Part shown: in pieces, positions 33,908-47,140 of the stretch
Numbering within the stretch: the first letter of the stretch is position 1
How the letters are laid out: each line of letters begins with the position of its first letter
Assembly: GCA_905250075.1 (NCBI GenBank)
Contig: CAJNOP010000029.1
Coordinates: 1,255,264 to 1,319,263, forward strand
Source of the DNA: Rotaria sp. Silwood1
Lineage: Eukaryota; Rotifera; Eurotatoria; Philodinida; Philodinidae
Direction of reading: 5' to 3'
DNA length: 64,000 bases
Position numbers and translations under genes: made by a program
The notes under the pieces: model-generated
The model's database searches: none
Seen by the model: the letters and a program-made list of their open reading frames with translations, nothing else
Told to the model about the DNA's origin: nothing

Positions 33908-36685
33908 AGAGTTCAAACTTGAGCTGTATTCGGTCCCAAGTTCTATTGGTTTGGCAACGTGCAATAGAAATCAACATTTTAAATGGCAGGTTCCCCGGTA
34001 TAATTTTGATGTTCAGACATTCTAGGATGACTTATTCGTATGATTCACTTTTTGAAGTACACATAACTGTCGGATTTAAATCCGAAGTTTCCGCATTTAT
34101 TTTATGTAAGAGTAAATGATGGCATTTTTCCAATTCAATTCAATTTAATTATTCTTATTCTGAAAATTGAGCCGGTCAGATCTTGAGATCTGTTCGTCGA
34201 CAGTTGGTTCGGTCTTAATAAGAATCTAGTAAAAAGAATACACGAAAATACATAAGTGTCGTATGTTCAATCGAATTATCTATATGTAGCTGTGTATACA
34301 AAATAAAACAGTGAATGAATAGTAAACAGACAGAACAGGTCAAATTCATCATACGACACATTGTAATTGTGAGGCATTTTCGTGACCGAGTCTGAGACAC
34401 GACAGCTAGCGCTACATAAGTGTGGCACACTTATGTTAGCGTGCATACGCCACCTTCATACGCCACCTTCATGCCCAACACAGACGCATCCTTTTCGGTT
34501 AGTATTTATCTGGATTTCGGCAATAAAATTGATTTTGAGACAAAATAAATAGTATATTTGGAATCAATGGGATGAATAAAGACGATGGTCAAGAGAAGAC
34601 TGTCGCATACCTTATCTCGATCTCAAAATGTTTCATTAACGCAGATTATAGGATGTATTCGAAAGATTCATTTTATTGCCATTTTCTCAAAAAACAAACA
34701 AGAACCTAGCTTTTACATATGACGTAATAGAAGATAATACTAGTCATAACAACTAATGAAAAACTCAAGAGTCCAAAAAAGATCACAGCAATTATTCCTC
34801 CTGTCTTGACCATTATCTATCTTTCCACCACTCGTTTTAATCTTCCTCATTGACTTTATTTCTCTTTCGCTTCGATGTGGTTTGATCTGAGCATCTGATG
34901 TTTTCTTTCTCAATGTCTATCTGCCTCAACATGATTATGTTACAGTTCGAACACATGTCTTGTCCGACGTTCACTTAGGGTACGAATGTACGCATGAAGA
35001 ACACATTTCATTAATGTCAACCTTCACTCTTCTTCTAGAGTGGTAATATTGAGCGACTTTTAAATATGTAAAGCATAATGCCACATAAGAAACTTGCTAT
35101 TTGCAGTCGACCGGTGAAATCAACATATCAGTAGAGTTCCGCAGAAACAACATTTTTTTTGTTCCCGTTTCTGTTTCCGTTCCCGACAAAAAAGCTTTTT
35201 GTTCCCGTTCCCGATTTTTTTCCGGACTAAATTTTTACGTTCCCATTCTCGTTTCCAGTTTCCCGGAAGGCTTTTAGAGTTTCTCATGGTAATTAATTTT
35301 TCAAACTTCAAAAAACTATCATTATCTGATATTAACCTCTCACAGCAGCACGTTTTTCAGAATGTAACATAGGTCGTCGTAAGCTATACTCCTATGTAAA
35401 GAAATTTCAAAAATCACGAAATAATCGATTCAAAACCGATTATTTCGTGGTTTTTGAAGAAATTCTTTTGCATGGGTTGAAATTGAATTTATCTATTGTC
35501 GATACTATTAACCTGAATTGTTTTGATTCATATTCTGAGGGTGTAGGTATGTGCAAATATGATCAGATAAGTTACAGGATGATAAAGCAACAAAGAATGA
35601 ATTCATCATATACATTAAAGATCAGATAAACGTAGTGAAAGACGTGAGTGTATCAATATATTCAAGCAATAATAAATAGTTTACTCTATAATGAGTACAA
35701 TAGTTCAACGAGTGATGTGTATTCGGGCAATTAATCTATCTTGAGACCATCCTTTTTCGAACAGTAGAGATAGAATAAGACGTCATCATACACGTTTGCA
35801 TAGAAGTAAAGTAAGTCAGTTATTATTTAGGCGTTGAAATTTACCAACATTAATAGAATTAGTTTTACCATCCGTTAAGCAATAAAGAAAAAGAATAAAT
35901 AGTTGCACCTCTACAACACTAATGAGAAAAGACAAAAGTTCAAAAGAAGAAGATAATAATATTAATGGGTTGTAAAATAATCTTGATGATTATACTTTCG
36001 ATAATAATGATAAAGATGATCGTTGATATAATGTACGATTTAATGAATACAGATTGGATTCATATAATTTTGTCGATCGATATTTGCTTTTTTTTGTTAA
36101 TGATATACGAAAATCATCATTGAAAATAAAAGTTAGTTAGATGAACATACATTAGGGCGTATAGAATTAGTACAATGAGATTTTCGGAAATGCATATTTT
36201 TTATATCTTTATCATTTTCGATTCTCACGGGAAATAGGATGGAAAAATACGAGAAAAGTCATTCGTACAAGTCCCCACATATCAGTTCATACATCAGTTA
36301 AAACTTCGTTGCTGTCATGACTTGCCTGATTCAAGTTCGAACATAAAAGGAGAATTAGGTGCCAAGCATCAATTCGTATATAAACGAAAAAATCAACACC
36401 GCATTTTTCTGTTAGTCTAGGGAAAAGAGGATAAGAAAAATTTTTCCTTCATTATAATTCATAATTCATATAATTGGTTCACCCCTGAAAGTTAGGGGAA
36501 AATATTTCCTTTTCTATAGATTAGAATACGAATTCGAACACACAATCATGTAAATTTGAGATGATAAGAAAAGAAAAAGTGCACCTAATCAATCCACCAA
36601 AGGAATCACCTGCGATGCTGAACAAAACATTCGGAACCGTACAAATCATTTGAAATGATAAAACCATTCTCTGGAATGTGAGAGG
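33908..36685. other. Intergenic, no recognised gene
   Basis: About 2.8 kb without a recognised exon. It includes a C/T-rich patch at 35150-35280 made of repeated GTTCCCG/TTTCCG words, and a short doubled word, CATACGCCACCTT, at 34444-34470. Nothing else is supported. Confidence 0.35.
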
Positions 36686-37010
36686 CAACACTCAGGATCC
36701 TAGCGTCATCATCTGGGATGTGGGAGTGATCTTCTGAAGTATGAGAGTAATCTGGTGGAATTCTAAAGTTATCCCCTGAAATTTTCGAGACATTCCTGGA
36801 ATGCTACAGTCGTCTCCTGAGATGACAGAGTGATCCCTTGAGATTCTAAAGACGTCCTCTCAGATGCTACAGTCATCTCCTGGTATACTTGAGTAATCTC
36901 CTGGATTGCTAGATGCGTCCCTAGCAGTGCTACAGTCATCATCTGAGATACTAAAGGGGTAACGTGAGACACGAGAAGCATCGCCTGTTTGCTAAAGGTA
37001 TCAGCTGAGT
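36686..37010 (-). repeat. Degenerate 21-bp minisatellite (7-codon period)
   Basis: About 15 units of 21 bp, such as TCGTCTCCTGAGATGACAGAG, TGATCCCTTGAGATTCTAAAG and TCATCTCCTGGTATACTTGAG, laid end to end with one 20-bp unit. On the minus strand a 112-codon frame (36769-37107) stays open through most of the array and reads as degenerate heptads (RTSLESQ, GITLSSQ, ETTVAFQ). No flanking exon or splice context was recognised, so it is listed as a repeat, with coding potential unproved. Confidence 0.7.
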
Positions 37011-37765
37011 TGGAAGAAAAATTAGCTCTGATGTAAACTGTTTCAGGTAGAATGCTAGCGGCCGCCACTAGGATGCTGCAGGTGACAGCTATGCTGGTAG
37101 AGGCCAAGCCTTGGATGCTATAGGCAAGGAGTACGATCCAAAAGCTTGAATTCGAAGCACGTAAGGCTTTTGATTGGAAGCGAGAGAAACTTTCTTAGGT
37201 GTGTTTCATGACGCCTAAGATCCTCAATCAAGGCATACCGGGCGATGATTTATCATTATCGTGCCTAACTAAAATGCATAAGCACGCTATGTAAATAATC
37301 GTAGCTCTGTTTCGACAATGCAACTCTGAAAGAGATAGTCCAAGTAATACACGTATTAGTTCATTAAAAAGCTCGAGTAACGTACAGATGAAATTTGAGT
37401 CAATAATGATTTTGATGAACAATGGCAGGGAATAGTATATAGCCGATTGTAACAAACTTACTCGAGAAAAAAGAGATTCTCCATCAGGACCTTGATTTTA
37501 GTATGAGAAGCAACCATACAAAATCATTCACGTTGAAACTCAATATTTTTAATTCTTCATAGATGTGCAGCTGCGAATCATTTACTTCACTGCCGTCTAG
37601 AATCTACGGTCCATGTAACTGATCTTCTATTTCTGCGCCCCGGTGTGGAAGCGCGCAGCACCCTCTGAATAGCAGCGACCCGTGCTCTTCTTTGTGTACA
37701 CAGCCATATACATATCCACTTCACGTTTTCTTTCAATGAGAAGGCGTTGATAAGCGGGTATCACA
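37011..37765. other. Intergenic, no recognised gene
   Basis: No exon recognised. The interval holds the 5' continuation of the minus-strand frame that crosses the 21-bp array, with no recognisable domain. Confidence 0.3.
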
Positions 37766-37950
37766 AGAGTGAGCCACTTCTATGAATAATAAATAATGAT
37801 TCACGAGAAATTTCTTTTCCTTAATTTACAGGAGTGAGCTATTTATATGAATTATAATTTTGGAAACCGTTTTCTTCTCCTTAAGTTACAGGGGTGAGCA
37901 ACTTATATGAATTATGAATTATAAATCAGGAAAGCTTTTTTGTTTCTTTG
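37766..37950. repeat. Three-copy ~60-65-bp tandem repeat
   Basis: GTGAGC anchors at 37769, 37834 and 37894. Each unit continues (A/C)TTATATGAAT-like sequence, then TTTTCTTCTCCTTAAGTTACA or a close variant. Confidence 0.75.
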
Positions 37951-38604
37951 GACGTTTCAAGAACATGGGTGTGTTCGAGATTTCCATTTATTTCCGAACT
38001 CGAATTGGGTACCTGCTTGTTGCTGTATGACCTTCTGACGCTGAAATAAGTGTAATGCATGTTGACAAAAAACCCTTTATAATTTAGAACACAGTTAAAC
38101 TTGATTTATACTTGAGAACTATAAGGAACTGTGACTAAATGAAAATTTTTCGCGCGAACTAGACGAGCAAAAAAGTAAAATATTGTGGGGTGTGAGTGTG
38201 ACTGGTTAAGTGAAGAGAAGACATTAATACACAACCACATCTACACCCACACTTCTCATTCCACACCCTCAAGTTGACATAATTAGTCGAGAAAGAAACT
38301 CATTGTGCGTGTAAGTGTCGGCGCGGAAATGTCATATGCAGAAATGTCAGTCAATCGATTTACATCTTCGCATGAATGTACACAGTACGATGGAAACAGG
38401 GAAATTTTATTCAATTTATTGATATTGAGTTCTCATCATGAATTTTAAGCATTTTATTCTCTATGTTCAATAAAAAGATAGGAATGTAATCAATTTGCCA
38501 AACCGAAGTTCAGCTAATCATATTGTTTTATTGGCACTTTATTTTAGAAAGCTAACTCCACATCCCATTACTTTGGCCACTTTTCAAACTTCAGCTGCCT
38601 GAAG

Positions 38605-41600
38605 ATGAGCCTCATGAAAACAGAATCGAAACGGTAATTATGAATTTTTCACTATGGCATGAAGACGAAACATTTATCATTTATACTACGTAGTTTGACT
38701 GATTTCGTGACATAATTAAGAATGTATTGATAGTGTTTCTTCATATATTGCTGTTGTATTCATAGGAGGGACGATAACTCTGAGAGTACAAATTACAAAG
38801 ACACTTCAGAAGATGAACATATTGAAGAATCTCATCATCAATTAGTTAAGATGCAAGTTCATCGTAAAAAAATCATTACTTGTGATACAACTGTGTCAAC
38901 ATCGGGTGTAGAAAAGAAACACAAAACTCGTCATCATCGACATTCTAATAGTTCAAAAAATGAAAGCAACAATCTGACAACGATTGATGTGTATCAAAAA
39001 TTACCAGTAAATCGACCATTTAGCGCACCGGCAACACAAAGGTAGGTGTCCATAAAATTAAACTTCAGGAAATAATGTTCGAGGCAACCAGCTCTTTATA
39101 TATCTGCTTCCTTAGTTTGATTTGTTCAGAATTTGTAAATTAAGTTTAGGGTCAAAGGCATTAAATTTTTGGTATATATACGAATCGATAGTAGAATGTT
39201 AAGAGAATAGCAATCATTTCTCAACCAACAGTTCTCATATTGACATTCCACTATTGTTTGTCAAAAAACATGGAATCTTATTGAACGTGTCACTGTAAGT
39301 CTTCTTTCTTCCAATCCGTACACCTACTCACCGCCAAAATCGTTTCTGACCTATCTATCTAGTAGTATGTAAACGTTGTTTATTTAATAGGAACGCTACT
39401 CGACCAAAGAATTTTTTGGTTCGGGTGTTTCGAAATGGTGATCCCAGTCGATGTGCCTACTGTGCTTCATGCACTATGAACATTGTAAGATATATATATC
39501 ACACGATGACATACTACGATCATTACTGCTGTTGTACCCAACTGTTTTGTTTTCTTTTTTCTGCTTTAGATACTTTCAGAGGCCACACGTAAATTACAAC
39601 TTGTTAGACCTGCAAGGCGTTTATTTGACGCTTCTGGATATGAAATTTTTCGAAGTGAAGAAATACGGCGCAATCGAGTATACTATGTGTCATTTGGGGA
39701 AAATTACATTCATCCATCGAAAGCAATTAAACGTACGTAATTATGGATGTTTAGTGTCCACAGCTAGTTTATAATTATTCCATTAAGGAACTTTTCCTAC
39801 TATTTTCTTTCTCTCAGTCGAAAAAAGTAGAACAATAAAAATTTAAGATTTGCCTTTCGTTGAAAGTGAGATGTTAAATGTCTATTTTGCAAAACTCGCC
39901 TGTTGCTTTCAGAGCGATGAAGGCATCAGATATACCAGCATTTTGGTATTGAATTGTAAAATTTGTGTTTTATTCGAGTTCCATAGCTTCGATAGTTGCT
40001 TAGAGACTTTGAAGATGTTTTCTATGAATTTAATAATTTTTTATTGTATTTTCTTATACACATAGTTCACATACAACATCGTACAAGTATCATATGGACA
40101 CTCAATGGTATTGAATTTCTGTCTAAAAGAACTTCACGACGACGTAAGTTCAAAGATGTGTTCAATAAATCCTACTCAAACAGACAGAAAATTTGGAAAG
40201 ACGGAGTGTGTGTGCTCAAAACGGAACCGCGATTACGGTCCATTCACGCTGATTAGAAAAATGCAAGAAAAGTGTGTATTTACACAAAATTTTCACTTTC
40301 AGAACCTTAAAAGGCATTTTTTTTCAATGTTAGAATAAGAAAAAAGCGTGTTTCATTCCCTAAAATTGGAGTTTTTCGCCGTTTTCATTCTCTAGAAGTG
40401 AAAAATTGCGCGAATAAACGCGTTTCTTACGTTTTTCTAGTCCGCGTGAATTCATCACAACCGTCGTTCCATTTTGAACGTTTAAACGTTTTTCCAAATT
40501 TTTGTTTTCTTGGATACTAAAAAATTCTGCTTAATTATCTGCTAAGGATAATCATCGTGGGGCTTTTCCGGTGCTTATCACGTGGACTCGAGAAATCAAG
40601 GTTGTGGCGGATAACGAGGCATGTGAGTCTATTGAATGATGAAGCGTAACACGAATATGCATGTATGTAGCAACTCGGAGAAATAAAAGGAGCGATTATC
40701 AGTGCGATGCAAAAGAACGAGAGAAGAAGAGAAAGCTAAAATACAACAACATGCAGTGAAGTGTCTAATAGGTGCCAAGATTAATCTACTTTAAAGTCAT
40801 CGAAATATTCATTTTTGGTTTCATATCGCATTGTCCGTATAGAAACCTGTTTCTCGGTGGATGAATAAATGAAGACAAAAAAGGTAGACTCTCGTCCATC
40901 GTTATAGATTAGAAAATGTTTATCTTCGACGGCATGTCAGAGACCAGATCGTGAATTGTTGGTATACGAAATAATTGAAAAAGAGGATACGATGTGGAGG
41001 ATCGAAAAAAAACTTAGCCCGGATCAGAGCTGGGCAAATACGGAGTTTATCAAGTAAGAGTACTACCAGAATCGCACTCAAACACTTGAAGAACACACAA
41101 CTCGAAAGTAAGTTTATCATGTGCTGAATATTGTAGATGAAGCAGTGGCTCATCACATATTCATCCAATTTGATCTGGCCACTTTCTATTGGGACTTGAA
41201 TACTAGTGGAGAAGACAGCTAATCCTATTTTCTTATACTGACGCTCGAAAAAAAGCCTATATTTCTAGACACATACATTCACTGATGAATAAACAGGAAG
41301 ATGTTATGTTTTCAGTAAGAGATTTAACAAGAACATATAGTAAAATATAAACTTCAAAGACATCAGAAAAAATTGTTCGATAACATTTTGGACAGAATTT
41401 GAAGTTAAGTAACATCAATGTAGCACTTGATTTAATAAATTACTGTACTGAGTGTTAGCATTCAAAAAACCTAGAAGGACTACACATTGATTAATGTTGG
41501 CCTTGATAATTAACAATAACATGTGACGAAGTAGATACAGTGATCACATAGAATTTATCCCAGGTCGAAAAGTACCGGCCGGTTCCCGCAGGAAAACACC

Positions 41601-44561
41601 GGAAATAGCCGGAACATGGAAGCAGTATTCCGGCTGGAAATTTTCGGAATTTTTTCCGCTGATTTTCCGCTCGGTTCCTGCCCGAAAACACAGGAAATTG
41701 GCCGGAATTCACCGGAAAAAATCCGGAGAATTTCCGGCCGGACTACTGCTTCCATGTTCCGGCTATTTCCGGTGTTTTCCTGCAGGATACGGTGATTTTT
41801 CCCGTATTTTCCTGCCGGTTCCTGCAATATCCGGTGGCCGGAACGATCGACCTGGGATTAATTGATTGCTTTTGTGTATGATCGTTTCTGACGTTCCATT
41901 ATAATAGAACACGATATCACTCGTCTAAAAAATCCTCAAGTATAGACCCTTCGAGTACTAATACGTATTTACAATGGTCCAACCTTTCTTGAATGTCGAC
42001 TTCGGCAAAATTTCTTGATTATATCGATCTGAAACTAACGAAGAAGCCTATTTAAAATAAAATGTGTTCCTCGTGTATCAAGAGACCAGTTTGTTGATTA
42101 AGTCTATGGAAAGAATGGAAGAATCGCCATTCAAAAACAGACAGATGTGGCGATGATACGAAGTAGCGATGTGTTCTGAGAAGTCTGAAATACAAAATAC
42201 AGTAAAGCACTACGTCAGTAAAAAAGCTTGATTCGATGATGAATCTTATGATATCATCATGATTACTCCTAGTTCTTTTATTAGTTTTAAAATTGCTGCT
42301 CTATTTCAATAATTATAGAAATTTGCGTTCATCGACGCACACTTTGTCATCTCAACAAAGCCAGTCTGTATTGAATAAAATTAGCGAAGACCCGTGAATT
42401 CCTTGCGAGGACATGTAGTCGTACACAACAAGACTTGCAAAATATTTTCTACAGATAAGAGTGTCAGAATGATTAGGGATGGGCTATCGTGAGTAGTTTT
42501 CAGTAACTCTTACCAGTGCATGAACACGAGTCAGCATTGATAGATATCTGTAGACAATAGTAGGAAGTGATGGACACCGTTTCCAAAATGTGTTCACTGG
42601 TAGTTGCATGTGTCTACCGATGCCCACTCGCACCCCAAAGATGGATTCTAAACTTAATAGGATATAATGTAAAAACAGTCTCCTTCGATCTATTTGTGAT
42701 ATTCGTGCTAATGTACAAGTATCAAGAGCGCAATCGATTTTTAATCGACGAGGAGACCATATTGACTCAAAACTAAACAGTTGATATTTTAGTGAAATAT
42801 GTGGGGTCTTATCCGAAAACATTCTAAACTATTATAAACGCCATCGTATACTCGGGCTCACTTGCAGACCCGTAATTTACTGAGCTCCGTCGCTTCTCGT
42901 ATTAAAACACATTCATTCTATCAACTTATACATGGGTGTGTATTTAAACGTTTTTATCCACTATTGCGATTTATTGTTCGCATGCTCAACTTGCTTTTAT
43001 GTAACATTGTATACTGATCCTGTAGCTATAATCTCAGACATGACATTACCGAAATACATAGGTCCTACCTATTCGAGAATGGCTACGTCGGCGTAGTTGT
43101 GATTGTGCATGAGGAGAAAACTCTTCTTCTTATCCACGGCTACACCCTTGCCATAATAAAATTACAATTTGAATTCTACAACAGTGCACAGATAGAAACT
43201 TTTCGTTCTTTCTAAGAATGAACTTATATGATACGCCGAATGGTGATAATTCTCGCGTATTGCTATTAACCGAACATTTTGTATTCTACACGTTTGTTTT
43301 CTACGGCAAAAAATGAGATTTGTTATCCAAAAGATTAACTCAGTCGAACGTCAATAGAGAAATAATCAGTCGCCAAAGCAATTTAAATCCTAAACTCCAA
43401 GATCATTTTCTACAAGAAGGATGTGAAATCGATGAGATGAAAATTCAGATCGTCTAACCATCGAAACTTATGTTACCGCTGTTAATATATTCCAGGTTCT
43501 CCATCTAGTGAAGATGAAAGCACAATTACCGATGAAATCTATACGCCGCCAATCACATCAAGGACAACAAGACACATTATACATAAAACCACGCAGACAG
43601 ACGACAAACTTTTGCTACAGCGAAAGATGAAAGCGAGTGATACGCAAACTGATGAAGTAATGAAACCATCACTAAACATGAAATCTATATACACGCAGAC
43701 TCATGAAGCAAAAGAAATTACGGGTCAGAATAGATGGGGATCAATGCTTGAAGACTCACCGATACAACGCATGAATAAAGCCACACAAACAGCGCGAGAC
43801 CATGCAAGTAAAGCAATTCAAACCGGAGAAAATGTTTTGCGAACAACGATATCCTCGTAAGTGAAGATTTTTGAATGTATACAATTTAGAGTAGAGAACT
43901 AATTTACCAAAAGATCTAAACTGTTTTCAGATATAGTTTAATATTGAAAAAATTTATTTGATTTCTTTTCACAATTCTATAGGGTTGATCGGATAGATGT
44001 ATGTGCACAAAAGCCATCTATTGGTTTAGCACTTTTATGAACTTGCACAAATGCGTCAAACTTTACTGAATGAAAATCGATGAAACTATCGAAAATTCGG
44101 TTTTAAGTCTCTGAGCACTGAAAAAGCAAACGAATGACACAATTCGTTTAGTTGAATGCATATTTAGCCATAGATATCGTGTTTTTCGTTGCTGTACATG
44201 TCTTAGTTTTTTTTTAAATTTTTTTTACTGTTTGTCTAGTGAACCAATCTACCTCCGTCCTACTCGTACGACTAACTTTCGTGTTAAAGTCTATCGCAAT
44301 GGTGATCGTAGTCGATTTGATTATTGTAAATCCTGCTCAATGGAAATTGTAAGATAGTGATCTACGAACGCCTTCGTATTCCTTTTGAATTGTTTTGTAT
44401 ACTTTTAGTTATTAACATCTGCGACCCAGAAACTGCAAATGCCTCTACCTGCCCGACGCTTATTTGATGCGAATGGAGTCGAGATTCACCACAGTGAAGA
44501 AATGCGACGTGATCAAGAATACTTTGTATCGGCGGGAGAAAACTTTAAAAAACCATCATAG
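38605..44561 (+). CDS. Doublecortin-domain protein (two DCX domains)
   Basis: Doublecortin domains bind microtubules. Seven exons: 38605-38633, 38766-39041, 39391-39484, 39570-39732, 43496-43856, 44240-44348, 44409-44561; total 1185 nt (394 aa). DCX 1, about residues 103-190: FLVRVFRNGDPSRCAYCASC, KLQLVRPARRLFDASGYEIF, VYYVSFGENYIHPSKAIK. DCX 2, about residues 315-394: FRVKVYRNGDRSRFDYCKSC, LQMPLPARRLFDANGVEIHH, YFVSAGENFKKPS then stop. The linker (exon 5) is polar and has repeated KTTQTD / SDTQTDE / IYTQTHE / ATQTA / AIQTGE motifs. Each DCX domain is split by an intron at the same point (after NI/EI), supporting an internal duplication. Intron 4 is 3.76 kb and carries two TIR elements. The 29-nt first exon is the least certain part. 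The protein resembles DCDC-type proteins; the exact orthologue is not assigned. Confidence 0.88.
40176..40513. mobile_element. Foldback element (~330 bp) in doublecortin intron 4
   Basis: The left arm AAATTTGGAAAGACG...TTCACGCTGATTAGAAAAAT is mirrored by the right arm, whose reverse complement reads AAATTTGGAAAAACG...TTCACGCGGACTAGAAAAAC. Pairing continues inward through the TTTTCACTT block. Arms are about 140 bp with no ORF. Confidence 0.75.
41558..41857. mobile_element. 300-bp GC-rich MITE, PIF/Harbinger-like
   Basis: The ends are exact inverted copies, TCCCAGGTCGA, and are flanked by TTA on both sides, which fits a 3-bp TTA/TWA target duplication as in PIF/Harbinger. Inside, CAGGAAAACACCGGAAATAG and CCGGAACATGGAAGCAGTA recur inverted. 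The composition (many CCGG words) is far more GC-rich than the surrounding intron. Superfamily assignment is by target duplication only. Confidence 0.8.
41858..43495. other. 3' part of doublecortin intron 4
   Basis: No exon recognised. At 42474 the words TAGGGATGGGC resemble a hAT-type terminus, but no matching inverted end was found. A 112-codon minus-strand open frame (42484-42822) has no recognisable domain and is probably chance or TE-derived. Confidence 0.3.
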
Positions 44562-46891
44562 TAGCACAAATAATGCTTTCTATATGGCAGGAGCGTCTAG
44601 TAGTTGTGATTGAATGTTTGCCAATGACCAAAACCCTGCCCGTACTATATGATACTATATTAGTATATATTTTACATTCCACAATTATCCTACAGTAAAG
44701 AAAAAGATAATCACATCGAATTCTGTTTTGAATCTACTCACTACAATAAAATGTTTCAAAATTTCACTCCTTTTATTTGTTGTTCGGAAGAAGCATAGTT
44801 GAAAAAATGAAATTGATCAGAGAAGTAAATCTCTGTTGCTTCAAAAACTGAAACCGATTTATTCAAATATTTCAGACGACGATAAGCAACAAGTATTTTC
44901 TTCAATTAGTACATTATTACTTCGTCTCTTCTTAGTCGCCTGCCTTGTGAACTTATTTTCTTTTCGGTATAAAAAAAACATCTATTGATTCATCGTAAAA
45001 AATTATCATCAATCATCTGGCAAAAATTGAAAATAGTTTTATATACTAGAGATATATCAAAAGTAATTGCATAGAAAAATAAAATGCTACAGTTTAAGTT
45101 TGATCAAGTATTTATTTAAGTGCGCATATCAGATATATAGTAGACAGTATGAGCCACACATGACCTATTGATCTCAAGCTATCTATGGAAAACGTTTTTT
45201 GAACCAACATTGATTAAAAAAATAATTATCTAGGTTACAGTCCGCGTCCGGCGATGATGAACTGTTTTGAAGCGTCTTATTTTGTTGATCTTCATCGACT
45301 AAAAAGGTTCCTAATATCATCTCTGCGAGATTTAAGTATAAAACAGGGTGGATTCACTGTTCTTCTGCATGACAACTGTAGCTACTTTGATAATATGTTC
45401 TGAAGGTTATACAATGGCCATATATGGTACCCGAATCGTTCAGGTTCAAATAGTTTTTCATTTCAAATAAATTTCAACATGTCCTGACTTTTTCAAATCT
45501 CTTTTTTCTGTTCTTCACTAAGGATACAAAACGATTTGATCATTGTATATTTATTAAAGTTAAGAAAAGTTAGCTAAAGAACTCTGTTTCCACGTACATA
45601 CCTTAACTGTATTTCACTTTTCAATATTCACAAAAATTTCAGGATAGGTTACGTATCGTCTTGTCAAACTATGCACTCTGTTGATTCACGTGGCTTACGT
45701 CGAAAAATCGTGAATTACAAGTGAACCAAAATCGAGACGTGACAGCCACTTTGAATTTTTGACAGTTGTGCCCTCGTTCCAATCTTATCCTTCCACTTGA
45801 CGTGAATGAGACTACGAGAAGAAGAAAAAAACATTGTTTCGATTCCAAAATCATAATATTTATTGACTACAATTTTCATCATTTTATTTGATATGTTGAG
45901 CTCCTTTCATGTAAAAAACATAAGTGGAAATATCAATATATTCATGATTTTCATCAATTTGAAATGTAACTAATTGGTGAAAACCAAGCAATTATAGCTT
46001 TTTAGAATTATATTGACGGTATTAATCGGTTTTTTTCTCAAATTTGATTCGGAATCAATTATTGTTCTTTGATTATAATGGCTTTTTGAATTGAAAACAA
46101 ATAACATCGACTACTAACTATTATAATCTGTTTCTACGATTCTTTTTGTTAATCAGTTAGAAACAATTTTTAAGAGTAATCAGTTTTCCTCGGTATTTTA
46201 TCATGTTTTGTGTCATCTAAAATCAACTGATTCTTATAATAATCTATCAGTATAGATTACCTTTTCGAACCGATTATAACCCTTTAGATAACCATTCAGG
46301 TGTTTTGTTTGCGAAGGAATAAAATCGACCAAACTGTTGTCAGGATAATGCTTCCACTCTCAAATTATTCAAAAAAAAAATGAGCTGCCGTTGGAGTGCC
46401 TCAATGGAGATATTATAATTCCAAGGTATTTTAATACAGGTATAGATGCTACCGAATCATTCACATTGAGCGTTTTTTAATATAGTGGACTGCATTGTCA
46501 GATAATCCGAATTCAAAATTTTATTTAAATTTCGTCCAACGTTAAAACTATTTTAATTCCGATGTTATACGAAAGTTTGATGTTATATTAGTGAATACTG
46601 ATGAGAATCTCTTCATTTAATTACAAACTATCAAAGTTTACCATTTATTTGAACCGAAAACACGCGTTGTTGCATCAAACGTAACTTATAAATATTCGTT
46701 CTTCATATTTTATGCTTGTGTAATAACAGTCCTAATATCATAGTAAAATAATCTTTGGTTTTTCAATTTTCACAACGCTTTTTCTGTTTATTTTGATCTA
46801 TCCAGAATCAGAGTTAGTACGCTTTTGAAAAGCGAATAACAAGTTGCAACTTTCGTACTGGATGTTAATAAAATACTGGTACTGATCCATA
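44562..46891. other. Intergenic, no recognised exon
   Basis: About 2.3 kb. I looked here for upstream exons of the methyltransferase-like fragment at 46893 and found none with the expected membrane-helix sequence. No clear long inverted repeat was seen. Confidence 0.4.
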
Positions 46892-46892
46892 G

Positions 46893-47140
46893 TGACAACT
46901 GGTCTATTTCATTATTGCCGTCATCCTTTATATTTGATTACTCTATTGGCTTTTACAATCACACCTACTATGTCACTTGATCGTTTGGCTTTTATTCTAT
47001 ATACATGTATATATGCATCAATCGGTATTCCTTTTGAAGAACGCAAATTAATACAAATATTTGGTCAAGATTATGTTAATTATCAACAACATGTACCAGC
47101 TATTTTCCCTTGTTTTATCTCAAAAATGAAACAGAACTAA
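46893..47140 (+). pseudogene. Orphan last exon of an ICMT/MddA-like membrane methyltransferase
   Basis: The exon follows an acceptor-like CCATAG and runs to a TAA at 47138-47140. It reads TTGLFHYCRHPLYLITLLAF, then TPTMSLDRLAF, IGIPFEERKLIQIFGQDYVN and YQQHVPAIFP. The RHPLY...FEER...FG..Y..Y...VP pattern is the conserved C-terminal half of the isoprenylcysteine carboxyl methyltransferase-like family, closest in feel to methanethiol S-methyltransferases. The N-terminal helices are not found upstream, so this is probably a truncated gene, though a very distant 5' exon cannot be excluded. Downstream sequence is duplicated beside the assembly gap at 26193. Confidence 0.6.

Noticed and set aside
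38190..38280. GTGTGG / CCACACCC words as an inverted element
   Set aside because: Pairing is limited to low-complexity GT/CA sequence and no borders could be found.
42474..42822. hAT-like terminus (TAGGGATGGGC) and a 112-codon minus-strand open frame
   Set aside because: No inverted partner end was found and the open frame has no recognisable domain.
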